5,346 nucleotides of DNA from a bacterium (GTDB taxonomy: Bacteria > Pseudomonadota > Alphaproteobacteria > Rhizobiales > Xanthobacteraceae), in assembly GCA_029946075.1 (NCBI GenBank), contig JAQSDT010000223.1:1-5346 (forward strand). The letters are read 5' to 3'. The translations under genes and the position numbers were made by a program. Below, piece after piece: positions 1-5,346 of the stretch. The notes under the pieces are model-generated. The model searched no databases. It saw only the letters and a program-made list of their open reading frames with translations, and had not been told where the DNA came from. Numbering within the stretch: the first letter of the stretch is position 1; each line of letters starts with the position of its first letter.

Positions 1-365
1 TCGAAATCTGGTCCTTCGAATTGATCATTGCAGTTCTCCTGTTTGGCGCGGGAGGGCCATCCCCTCGATCCGTGGTCGAAGGCGTACGCGACGGCGTTGC
101 TCGTCGCAGTGCTGCAGGTCACACAGACATCACGCTTCAAACATTTCGCCGACGCGGCTTTGCAAATTCGGCAGTTGAGAATTGAAGGACGAAACGTCCG
201 GGCTGATTCCCGCGACCGATCCAGGGATCGCGCGATTCTCGCGACTTCGTTCACAACACTGTTATTGCAACTCGTCCCGCGCTTCGCCTCCGTCAGGCTG
301 GGCGGCTCACGCCCGTTGTTGTACGCTTGGCGAAACAACTGCTCGGCCCGCGAGGAGGAACTTTC
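1..365. other. Left-edge region without a supportable gene; upstream region of the Tat-exported protein gene
   Basis: No recognisable gene lies here. Plus-strand frame 3 is open from the window edge to a TGA at 183-185 and begins with a hydrophobic segment (reads EIWSFELIIAVLLFGAGG) that resembles the last membrane helix of a small membrane protein. Its GC-rich third-position bias fades after about 30 codons, while frame 1 looks more coding-like from about 47 to 160. That pattern could mean a frame-broken gene tail, but I cannot name a family. Two small stem-loops are visible: CGATCC/GGATCG (217-222 with 225-230) and GGGCG/CGCCC (300-304 with 310-314). The second is followed by GTTGTTG rather than a T-run, so I do not call it a terminator. 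The promoter of the downstream operon must lie here or further left, but I see no convincing -35/-10 pair. Confidence 0.5.
354..358 (+). promoter_or_regulatory. Strong ribosome binding site that fixes the start at 366
   Basis: GGAGG, within GAGGAGGAA, lies seven bases upstream of the ATG at 366. It is the best Shine-Dalgarno sequence in the window. It favours that ATG over the in-frame ATG at 327, which would add 13 residues ahead of the Tat signal and has no comparable site. Confidence 0.8.
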
Positions 366-854
366 ATGCCTACCTTCGTACTCAACCGCCGCAACCTCCT
401 TGCTGCCGGCGGCTCGGTGCTGGCAGCCGGGGTTTCCGGGCTGCTGGTGCCCGCCCGTGCCGAAGGCCTCGCACCGACGGCGACGATGCCGGGCGGGGCC
501 AACAACTACCTCAAGGGCGCGCCGACCGTGGAACGGATCGGCAAGGGCGGCTTTTGGATGAGCGGCACCGTACGCCGCGCCGGCGACGGCACCCCGCTTG
601 CCGGGCAGCGCATCCAGATCTGGGCGCACACCACCGAAGGGCGGGAGGAAGACCAGCGCAGCCACGGGGCCACGCTGACCGACAAGAACGGCGCGTTCCG
701 CCTCGAGATGCCGCAGATCGTTCCCATCTTCGGCCAGCCGCACGGTCACCTCGCCTATGACAGCGGCGAATTCAAAACCGTGTTCCTGCGCCCCATCATG
801 CGCAGCGCCAAGGACACCAGCCTCGAGGCGCATTTCGTCCTGCAGCCGGCCTGA
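366..854 (+). CDS. Tat-exported protein with intradiol ring-cleavage dioxygenase-like fold, atypical iron site
   Basis: A 162-residue protein. Residues 1-32 form a twin-arginine signal peptide: N-R-R-N-L-L at 7-12, a hydrophobic stretch of Ala, Gly, Val and Leu, and a likely signal peptidase site after PARA (29-32). The mature protein should therefore fold in the cytoplasm, perhaps with a cofactor, and act in the periplasm. Residues 62-140 follow the beta-sandwich pattern of intradiol dioxygenases (protocatechuate 3,4- and catechol 1,2-dioxygenases): GTVRRAGDGTPLAG, then IQIW ending at Trp85, TD..G.F at 105-111, and PHGHL at 125-129. His126 and His128 match the HxH iron ligands of the family. 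The two tyrosine ligands are absent: no Tyr lies between Trp85 and His126, whereas in protocatechuate dioxygenase the second ligand Tyr is 13 residues before the first His. The protein is also shorter than true dioxygenases. It may bind metal without classical activity, or be a structural or electron-accepting partner of the membrane cytochrome encoded 19 bases downstream. The fold assignment is fairly secure; the activity is unknown. Confidence 0.78.
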   Translation: MPTFVLNRRNLLAAGGSVLAAGVSGLLVPARAEGLAPTATMPGGANNYLKGAPTVERIGKGGFWMSGTVRRAGDGTPLAGQRIQIWAHTTEGREEDQRSHGATLTDKNGAFRLEMPQIVPIFGQPHGHLAYDSGEFKTVFLRPIMRSAKDTSLEAHFVLQPA

Positions 855-873
855 CCGAATTGGGAATATGCGG

Positions 874-1491
874 ATGAAGCCGGCGAAGGTGACCCTGATC
901 TGGGCCGCCCTTGCAGCCGCCATTGGCGTGCCGATCGCCCTTGCGGCCGTCAGCCCGCAGCTGGCGTGGCGTGATCCCGTTTACATCCTGGCCGGGTTCG
1001 CCGGGATCATTGCACTGGGTCTCGTGCTGGTTCAGCCGCTGATGATCGGCGGATATCTGCCGGGACTGTCGGCCTATCGCACGCGGCGTGCCCATCACTG
1101 GATCGGCGGCGCGCTGGTCGCGGCGGTGGTGATCCACGTCGCCGGCCTCTGGGTCACCAGCCCGCCCGACATGATCGACGCCCTCACCTTCACATCGCCG
1201 ACGCCTTTCTCTCCGTTCGGCGTGATTGCGATGTGGGCGATCTTCGCCGTCGCGGGGCTGGCGGCGCTGCGCCGGCGTCTCGGACTGCGAACATGGCGCA
1301 TCGCCCACATGTCCCTCGCAGTGGCCATCGTCGCAGGGAGCGTCGTGCATGGCCTGCTGATCGAGGGAACGATGGAAACGATGTCGAAGGCGGCGCTGTG
1401 CGCGCTGGTTCTCGTCGCGACCGTCAAGGTCATGACGGACTTCCGGCGAAAACGGCGGATGTTGCGCGCCGAGAGCATCGCGCAACGGTAA
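874..1491 (+). CDS. Ferric-reductase-like (MsrQ-type) six-helix cytochrome b membrane protein
   Basis: A 205-residue membrane protein. Predicted helices lie at about 6-26, 36-60, 76-95, 113-132, 143-163 and 170-187, followed by a basic C-terminal tail (RRKRR), consistent with a cytoplasmic end. Two histidine pairs sit on successive helix pairs with identical spacing: His74-x13-His88 and His145-x13-His159 (His75 is adjacent to the first). This is the bis-His haem b arrangement of the ferric-reductase-like transmembrane domain shared by NOX, STEAP and MsrQ. There is no FAD or NAD(P)H domain, so, as in MsrQ, electrons would have to come from quinol or a separate flavoprotein. I chose ATG 874 because GGGAA (862-866) sits seven bases upstream; ATG 868, two codons earlier, is also possible. 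The gene starts 19 bases after the Tat-exported protein gene, so the two are very probably co-transcribed. The likely job is electron transfer across the inner membrane to that partner. A true MsrQ would normally be next to msrP, which is not seen here. Confidence 0.82.
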   Translation: MKPAKVTLIWAALAAAIGVPIALAAVSPQLAWRDPVYILAGFAGIIALGLVLVQPLMIGGYLPGLSAYRTRRAHHWIGGALVAAVVIHVAGLWVTSPPDMIDALTFTSPTPFSPFGVIAMWAIFAVAGLAALRRRLGLRTWRIAHMSLAVAIVAGSVVHGLLIEGTMETMSKAALCALVLVATVKVMTDFRRKRRMLRAESIAQR

Positions 1492-1503
1492 ACGCCCCTC
1501 GCC

Positions 1504-1872
1504 TCACCACAAATTCTTGCCGTCGATCACGGTCACCGGCACGGCATCGAGATCGAAATCATCGAACAGCCGCGAATTGACGCCCACCTTGGGATTGTCG
1601 AAATCAGGCTTGCCGGTCGACCAGTCCGGCGATTCCGAATACGTGCCGCAGCCGCAAGCGGCGCAGAAGTGATGCTTGACGGTGCGGCTGCCCCAACGAT
1701 ACGTCGCGACGTTGTCCGGCGCCGACAGCAGGCGAAACTGCGCCGGCTTGTAATAGGCCCACAGCGCGCCGCGCCTGGAACACAGCGAGCAGGTGCAACG
1801 CGTCACGTCGGCCGGCGCCTCGCTCACTTCGAATTGTGTATTGCCGCAATGGCAGCTTCCCTTGATTGGCAT
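1504..1872 (-). CDS. GFA-family zinc protein (glutathione-dependent formaldehyde-activating enzyme-like / CENP-V domain)
   Basis: A 122-residue cytoplasmic protein, close to the usual length for a single GFA domain. All seven expected zinc-ligand cysteines are present in the family pattern: C7-x-C9 (GSCHCG), C26-x-C28-x2-C31 (RCTCSLC), and C69-x2-C72 (FCAACG), with an extra Cys at 74. The C-terminal part (VGVNSRLFDDFD, then DAVPVTVIDG) is also typical. Family members include Gfa, proposed to promote S-hydroxymethylglutathione formation from formaldehyde and glutathione, but most members have no established activity, so the substrate is open. The start at 1872 is preceded by a good purine-rich ribosome binding site (GGGAAGGGAA, minus strand 1888-1879); an ATG 25 codons further upstream is open but lacks the family pattern. 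The gene converges on the cytochrome gene with only 12 bases between their stop codons, and diverges from the TauE-like permease gene. Confidence 0.88.
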   Translation of the reverse strand: MPIKGSCHCGNTQFEVSEAPADVTRCTCSLCSRRGALWAYYKPAQFRLLSAPDNVATYRWGSRTVKHHFCAACGCGTYSESPDWSTGKPDFDNPKVGVNSRLFDDFDLDAVPVTVIDGKNLW

Positions 1873-1962
1873 CGTGTGTTCCCTTCCCGCTGATATCGAC
1901 GGGTCATAACCCAAAGCTGCTGCCACCATGATGTCAGCAGCGGGCATCAGAGAGACAGCGGT
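1873..1962. promoter_or_regulatory. Divergent intergenic region with overlapping inverted repeats
   Basis: These 90 bases separate two divergently transcribed genes and so must hold promoters for both. GCTGCTG at 1916-1922 is perfectly inverted as CAGCAGC at 1935-1941, with 12 bases between. CCCGCTG at 1886-1892 is perfectly inverted as CAGCGGG at 1938-1944, which overlaps the first right arm, so the two pairings exclude each other in a single strand. GGGT-CATA-ACCC (1901-1912) is a third, short symmetry. These could be operator half-sites or leader RNA folds. I cannot assign a regulator or clear -35/-10 boxes. Confidence 0.4.
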
Positions 1963-2685
1963 TTGGGCTTCTTCTTCGTCCTCATTGTCGGCCTGCTCGC
2001 CGGCACCATCTCAGGCATCGTCGGCACCGGGTCGTCGATCATGCTGATGCCGGTGCTGATCTGGCAGTACGGGCCGAAGGAGGCCGTGCCGATCATGGCG
2101 GTGGCGGCCGTGATGGCGAACTTCTCGCGCATCCTCGCCTGGTGGCGCGAGGTCGACTGGCGCGCCTGCCTCGCCTATTCGGTGACGGGCATTCCGGCCG
2201 CCGCGCTCGGCGCGCGGACGCTGCTGGTGCTGCCGGCGCATGCCGTCGACATTACGATCGGCCTGTTTCTGATCGCGATGGTGCCGGTGCGGCACTGGCT
2301 GGCGCGTCATCAGATCAAGACGCAGCTCTGGCACCTGGCCGTCGGCGGCGCCGTCATCGGCTATCTCACGGGGATCGTGGTCTCGACCGGTCCGCTCAGC
2401 GTGCCGCTGTTTTTGTTCTACGGCCTGACCAAGGGCGCGTTCCTCGCCACGGAGGCGGCGAGTTCGCTTGGCCTCTATGTGAGCAAGTCGATCACCTTCG
2501 AACGCTTCGGCGCACTGACGGCCGATGTCGCGCTGAAAGGCCTGATCGCCGGCTCCTCGCTGATGTTCGGCGCCTTCGTCGCCAAGCGCTTCGTGCTGCG
2601 GCTCGAACCCGACATGTTCCGGCTGCTGATGGACGGCATCATGGTGGCCGCCGGCCTCTCCCTGCTGTGGTCGGCTTTCGCCTGA
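1963..2685 (+). CDS. TauE/SafE-family (DUF81) membrane permease
   Basis: A 240-residue, almost entirely hydrophobic protein with about seven or eight predicted helices. It shows the internal duplication of the TauE/SafE family. The first repeat begins at residue 10 with GLLAGTISGIVGTGSSIMLMP, and the second begins at 128 with GGAVIGYLTGIVVSTGPLSVP; both have Gly/Ser-rich turns leading into a conserved Pro. Characterised family members export sulfite, sulfoacetate or related organosulfur anions across the inner membrane. The substrate here cannot be read from the sequence. The start is TTG at 1963: the frame is open back to 1894 but contains no ATG or GTG, and starting at the first internal ATG would delete the first conserved Gly motif. 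The ribosome binding site is weak (AGAGAG, 1949-1954, eight bases upstream). The N-terminus has no room before helix 1, which is short for the family but acceptable. It diverges from the GFA-type gene and lies 109 bases upstream of the cyclase start. Confidence 0.87.
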   Translation: MGFFFVLIVGLLAGTISGIVGTGSSIMLMPVLIWQYGPKEAVPIMAVAAVMANFSRILAWWREVDWRACLAYSVTGIPAAALGARTLLVLPAHAVDITIGLFLIAMVPVRHWLARHQIKTQLWHLAVGGAVIGYLTGIVVSTGPLSVPLFLFYGLTKGAFLATEAASSLGLYVSKSITFERFGALTADVALKGLIAGSSLMFGAFVAKRFVLRLEPDMFRLLMDGIMVAAGLSLLWSAFA

Positions 2686-2759
2686 ATGGCGCAAGCATCG
2701 CGGGTATTTTGGCGCAACGTTTGCTACCTAACGCAGCGGAACCGCCTGGAGCAAGGTGC
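2686..2759 (+). promoter_or_regulatory. Upstream region of the cyclase gene with a repeated 8-mer
   Basis: TGGCGCAA occurs twice in direct orientation (2687-2694 and 2710-2717), 23 bases apart, which is about two helical turns. An imperfect symmetry GCAA-CGT-TTGC (2714-2724) overlaps the second copy. The interval could hold a promoter or operator for the cyclase, but no standard promoter is convincing and a chance repeat of this length is possible. No terminator for the permease gene is visible. Confidence 0.25.
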
Positions 2760-2798
2760 ATGACCAGAGACGTTCAGATTTGGGAGCAGACATCTTGA
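2760..2798 (+). CDS. Possible 12-codon leader ORF overlapping the cyclase start
   Basis: ATG at 2760 begins a short ORF reading MTRDVQIWEQTS and ending with TGA at 2796-2798. GGAG at 2748-2751 is eight bases upstream, an ideal distance. The stop overlaps the preferred cyclase start (TTG 2795-2797) as TTGA, the layout seen in translationally coupled genes. The peptide has no family resemblance. It could be a coupling leader or a coincidence. If the cyclase starts at GTG 2756 instead, the leader idea fails. Confidence 0.25.
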   Translation: MTRDVQIWEQTS

Positions 2799-4198
2799 GC
2801 ATCGTGGCTGACACCGCCGATTTCAGCGGGCCGGAGCGCACAGCGCCGGCGCGGACCGGCGCACAACAAGACACCCTGAAATTCGCCGAGGCGGCGTTGG
2901 CGGGCAGCAAGCAGGAGGGCCTGCTGCTCGCGGTTCGCGCGCGCTGGGTCGCGCTCGCGGTGACCGCCCTGACGCTGCCGGTCATCAATCCGAATTGGGA
3001 GGTGATCTATTACGTGGCGATGCTCGGCCTGTTCGCGCTGATTGGATGGGCCCAGCTGAGGGTCGGCAAGGCCGGCCGCTCTCCGGCCGAACTGGCGCTG
3101 ATGTTTTGCGATCTCGCGCTGCTGACGTTCCTGAGCGTGGTGCCCAATCCCTGGAGCACGGTGAACTGGCCGCTTGCGATGCAGTACCGTTTCGACAGCT
3201 TCATCTATTTCTTCATCTTCCTCGCCACGTCCACGCTGGCCTATTCGTGGCGCACGGTGGCGACGATGGGCGTGTGGACGTCGGTGCTGTGGGCGATCGG
3301 CGTCGGCTGGGTCTATTGGCAGCCGGAAACCCACGCGGCGCTGTCCGAACGCGTGCGCGCCGCCGTCGGCTCCGACGTCAGGCTGTTCGACATCATCGAC
3401 CCCGCCTCGATCAATTTCGGCGCGCGCTTCCAGCAGATCACGGTGTTCCTGATCGTCGCGGTGACGCTGGCGCTGGCGGCGCGCCGCTCGAACGCGCTGC
3501 TGATGAGCCACGCTGGCCTCGAACGCGAACGCACCAATCTGGCGCGCTATTTCTCGCCCAACGTGGTCGAGCAATTGTCGCAGAACGACGAACCGCTCAA
3601 GCAGGTGCGGACACAGAACGTCGCGGTGCTGTTCGCCGATATCGTCGACTTCACCGCCTATGCCGACGGCCGCAGCCCGATCGAGGTGATCGGCACGCTG
3701 CGGCACTTTCACGAGCGGATGGAGCGCGAGGTGTTCCGGCATGGCGGCACGCTCGACAAATATCTCGGCGACGGCCTGATGGCGACGTTCGGCACGCCGT
3801 TCGCCGGCGGGTGCGACGCCGTCAATGCGCTGCGCTGTGCGCAGGCCATGATCGGCGCGATCGCCGACCTCAATCTCGACCGAAACAGCCGCGGCGAGCC
3901 GCCGATCCGCGTCAGCATCGGACTGCACTATGGCGAGGTCGTGCTCGGCGATATCGGATTGAACCGGCTGGAATTCGCCGTGATCGGCAGCGCGGTCAAC
4001 GCCGCCAGCCGCCTCGAAGCCCTGACGCGCGAATTCGGATGCGCGCTGGTGGCGAGCGACGATCTGGTGCAGCGGGCACGGACGGAAGCCGGCAGTTCGC
4101 ATGCCGACTTCGCGCATCTAGCCGAGAAGCCGGCAAGGGCCATTCGCGGGCTGGAGCAGCCGGTGGGCATATGGACGCGGGAGTATGTGGTGGCGTGA
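2795..4198 (+). CDS. Membrane-anchored class III adenylate/guanylate cyclase
   Basis: A 467-residue protein from the TTG start. The N-terminal 40 residues look soluble and unstructured. Six helices follow, at about 46-64, 70-88, 98-116, 133-152, 155-175 and 215-231. A connecting segment then runs to ARYFSPNVVEQL (250-261), typical of the linker ahead of such cyclase domains. The class III catalytic domain spans about 272-420. Metal-binding aspartates are Asp282 (FADIVDFT) and Asp326 (KYLGDG); transition-state residues are Asn402 and Arg406 (VNAASRLE); Lys322 fits the adenine-recognising lysine. The partner purine-specificity position holds Ala395 (EFAVIG) instead of the usual Asp, Thr or Ser. 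The protein should make cAMP (less likely cGMP) as a homodimer, with the membrane part as the sensor; its signal is unknown. I chose TTG 2795 because GGGAG (2782-2786) is eight bases upstream; GTG 2756 adds 13 residues and has GGAG only four bases away. No PAS, HAMP or CHASE domain is evident. Confidence 0.9.
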   Translation: MSIVADTADFSGPERTAPARTGAQQDTLKFAEAALAGSKQEGLLLAVRARWVALAVTALTLPVINPNWEVIYYVAMLGLFALIGWAQLRVGKAGRSPAELALMFCDLALLTFLSVVPNPWSTVNWPLAMQYRFDSFIYFFIFLATSTLAYSWRTVATMGVWTSVLWAIGVGWVYWQPETHAALSERVRAAVGSDVRLFDIIDPASINFGARFQQITVFLIVAVTLALAARRSNALLMSHAGLERERTNLARYFSPNVVEQLSQNDEPLKQVRTQNVAVLFADIVDFTAYADGRSPIEVIGTLRHFHERMEREVFRHGGTLDKYLGDGLMATFGTPFAGGCDAVNALRCAQAMIGAIADLNLDRNSRGEPPIRVSIGLHYGEVVLGDIGLNRLEFAVIGSAVNAASRLEALTREFGCALVASDDLVQRARTEAGSSHADFAHLAEKPARAIRGLEQPVGIWTREYVVA

Positions 4199-4284
4199 GG
4201 CGGTGAGTTGACCCCATGCGCATTGCGGTTCTTTTCATGCTATGACGCATCGCCCGCGCGACTTGAAAGCGACTCACCCCCTTT
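4199..4284 (+). promoter_or_regulatory. radA leader with a long-range stem-loop
   Basis: GGTGAGTTG at 4202-4210 can pair with CGACTCACC at 4270-4278, giving nine pairs including one G-T. The loop is 59 bases and can itself form ATGCG/CGCAT (4216-4220 with 4246-4250). The outer stem starts four bases after the cyclase stop and ends six bases before the radA ATG. There is no Shine-Dalgarno-like sequence in front of that ATG (bases read CACCCCCTTT), so the fold might affect radA translation. No T-run follows, so it is not an ordinary terminator. Chance pairing in GC-rich DNA cannot be excluded. Confidence 0.35.
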
Positions 4285-5346
4285 ATGGCCAAATCCACCC
4301 TCTCCTTTGTCTGCCAGAACTGCGGCGCGGCGTATAATCGCTGGCAGGGGAAGTGCGAATCTTGCGGCGAGTGGAACACGCTCAGCGAAGAGGACACCAC
4401 CGGCGCGACCTCGATGCCGGTTTCGATCCGCTCCAAACGCAAGGGGCGGACGTTCAAGCTGGAATCGCTGACCGGGCAGTCGCAGGACGCCCCTCGCCTG
4501 TCCTCGGGCATGACCGAGCTCGACCGCGTCACCGGCGGCGGGTTCGTGCGTGGTTCGGTTCTTTTGGTCGGCGGCGATCCCGGTATCGGCAAATCGACAT
4601 TGTTGACGCAGGCCACCAGCCTGATGGCCCGCGCCGGCCATCGCGTGGTCTACATATCCGGCGAAGAGGCCGTGGCGCAGGTTCGGCTGCGTGCCGAGCG
4701 GCTGGGGCTGGCGGATGCGCCGGTGCAGCTCGCCGCGGAAACTTCGGTGGAGGACATCGTCTCGACGCTGTCGGAGGGCGCGGTGCCGCGCCTGATCGTG
4801 ATCGATTCGATCCAGACCATGTGGACCGACACGGTGGAATCGGCGCCGGGCACGGTCACCCAGGTTCGCGCCTCGGCGCAGGCGCTGATTCGTTTCGCCA
4901 AGAAATCCGGTGCTGCGATCATCCTCGTTGGCCACGTCACCAAGGACGGCCAGATCGCCGGTCCCCGCGTGGTCGAGCACATGGTGGATGCCGTGCTGTC
5001 GTTCGAGGGCGAAGGCTCGCAGCATTTCCGGATTCTTCGCGCGATGAAGAACCGCTTCGGCCCGACCGACGAAATCGGCGTGTTCGAGATGACGGGCTTG
5101 GGCCTGCGCGAAGTATCCAACCCGTCCGAACTGTTCCTGTCGGAGCGCGACCTGGGCAGTCCGGGCACGGCGGTATTTGCCGGGATCGAGGGCACGCGAC
5201 CGGTGCTGGTGGAATTGCAGGCGCTGGTTGCGCCGACGACACTTGGTACACCTCGGCGAGCCGTTGTCGGCTGGGATCCGAGCCGGCTGTCGATGGTGCT
5301 GGCGGTGCTGGAGGCCCGTTGCGGCCTGGGCCTCGGCAATCGTGAC
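4285..5346 (+). CDS. radA: DNA repair protein RadA (Sms), 3' end beyond the window
   Basis: The first 354 residues of RadA; full-length homologues are about 450-480 residues, so roughly the last quarter is missing. In order the protein shows a four-cysteine zinc finger (C10-x2-C13 and C24-x2-C27, with CGEWNT after it), a RecA-like ATPase with Walker A GGDPGIGKST (96-105) and Walker B LIVIDS (170-175), the RadA signature KNRFG (255-259), and the start of the Lon-protease-like domain from about 275, cut at GLGNRD. RadA is a cytoplasmic DnaB-like helicase that drives branch migration during RecA-dependent recombination and repair. The start at 4285 is secure: the frame has a TGA at 4264-4266, no other start follows it, and MAKSTLSFVCQNCG begins at the usual place. 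No ribosome binding site is evident. It may be transcribed from its own promoter in the 86-base gap or by read-through from the cyclase gene. Confidence 0.97.
   Translation, partial: MAKSTLSFVCQNCGAAYNRWQGKCESCGEWNTLSEEDTTGATSMPVSIRSKRKGRTFKLESLTGQSQDAPRLSSGMTELDRVTGGGFVRGSVLLVGGDPGIGKSTLLTQATSLMARAGHRVVYISGEEAVAQVRLRAERLGLADAPVQLAAETSVEDIVSTLSEGAVPRLIVIDSIQTMWTDTVESAPGTVTQVRASAQALIRFAKKSGAAIILVGHVTKDGQIAGPRVVEHMVDAVLSFEGEGSQHFRILRAMKNRFGPTDEIGVFEMTGLGLREVSNPSELFLSERDLGSPGTAVFAGIEGTRPVLVELQALVAPTTLGTPRRAVVGWDPSRLSMVLAVLEARCGLGLGNRD

Noticed and set aside
300..320. GGGCG/CGCCC hairpin as a transcription terminator
   Set aside because: The stem is only five pairs plus one wobble, and it is followed by GTTGTTG rather than a run of T.
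327..365. N-terminal extension of the Tat-exported protein from ATG 327
   Set aside because: The strong GGAGG seven bases before ATG 366 would lie inside the extended gene, and the extension would push the twin-arginine motif 13 residues further in.
28..561. 177-codon plus-strand open frame starting with TTG
   Set aside because: It overlaps the start of the Tat-exported protein gene out of frame, has no good ribosome binding site, and becomes Arg/Pro/Cys-rich noise inside that gene.
874..1491. Calling the cytochrome gene msrQ
   Set aside because: Topology and histidine spacing fit, but the partner gene is not msrP and the same fold is shared by several ferric-reductase-like families, so the symbol would overstate the evidence.
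1963..2685. Permease gene as a pseudogene because it lacks an ATG start
   Set aside because: Both TauE/SafE repeats are intact over the full family length, and TTG 1963 is an acceptable start in a GC-rich alphaproteobacterium.
2774..4117. 447-codon open frame on the minus strand
   Set aside because: It lies wholly opposite the cyclase gene and its translation is a low-complexity Arg/His/Gln/Ala-rich string, typical of the antisense of GC-rich coding DNA. The plus-strand frame has clear catalytic motifs.
4240..5025. 261-codon minus-strand open frame, and a 330-codon plus-strand frame from 4353
   Set aside because: Both are shadows of radA, whose zinc finger, Walker motifs and KNRFG signature are intact in the frame starting at 4285.

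Overview
The window looks like chromosomal DNA of an alphaproteobacterium, most likely the Bradyrhizobium/Rhodopseudomonas/Nitrobacter group. The evidence is high GC with strongly GC-biased third codon positions, compact genes, frequent GTG/TTG start choices, and the style of the integral-membrane class III cyclase and RadA proteins. This placement is inferred from composition and protein character, not from a database match. I see no rRNA, tRNA, CRISPR array, insertion sequence or phage gene.

Layout. Bases 1-365 hold no gene I can support; they contain a possible frame-broken 3' remnant near the left edge and some small stem-loops. Bases 366-1491 carry a two-gene plus-strand operon. Its first gene encodes a Tat-exported protein with an intradiol-dioxygenase-like fold, and its second a six-helix, bis-histidine cytochrome b-type membrane protein of the ferric-reductase/MsrQ type. 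A convergent minus-strand gene (1504-1872) encodes a small GFA-family zinc protein with a complete set of seven cysteine ligands. A 90-base divergent region with overlapping inverted repeats separates it from a TauE/SafE-type permease gene that starts with TTG (1963-2685). Next comes a membrane-anchored class III adenylate/guanylate cyclase (2795-4198) with a possible 12-codon leader ORF whose stop overlaps the cyclase start. The window ends inside radA (4285 onward), whose short leader can fold into a long stem ending just before the start codon.

How the genes may work together. The first two genes probably form one functional unit: an exported soluble protein plus a haem membrane protein that could pass it electrons. 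This is the same architecture as MsrP-MsrQ, but with an unrelated periplasmic partner. That partner keeps the His-x-His iron-ligand pair of intradiol dioxygenases but has no tyrosine at either tyrosine-ligand position, so ordinary catechol cleavage is doubtful. This is the most interesting item in the window. The GFA protein, the permease and the cyclase are each recognisable by family, but nothing in the sequence ties them to one pathway. radA is a housekeeping DNA-repair gene and anchors the right side as core chromosome.
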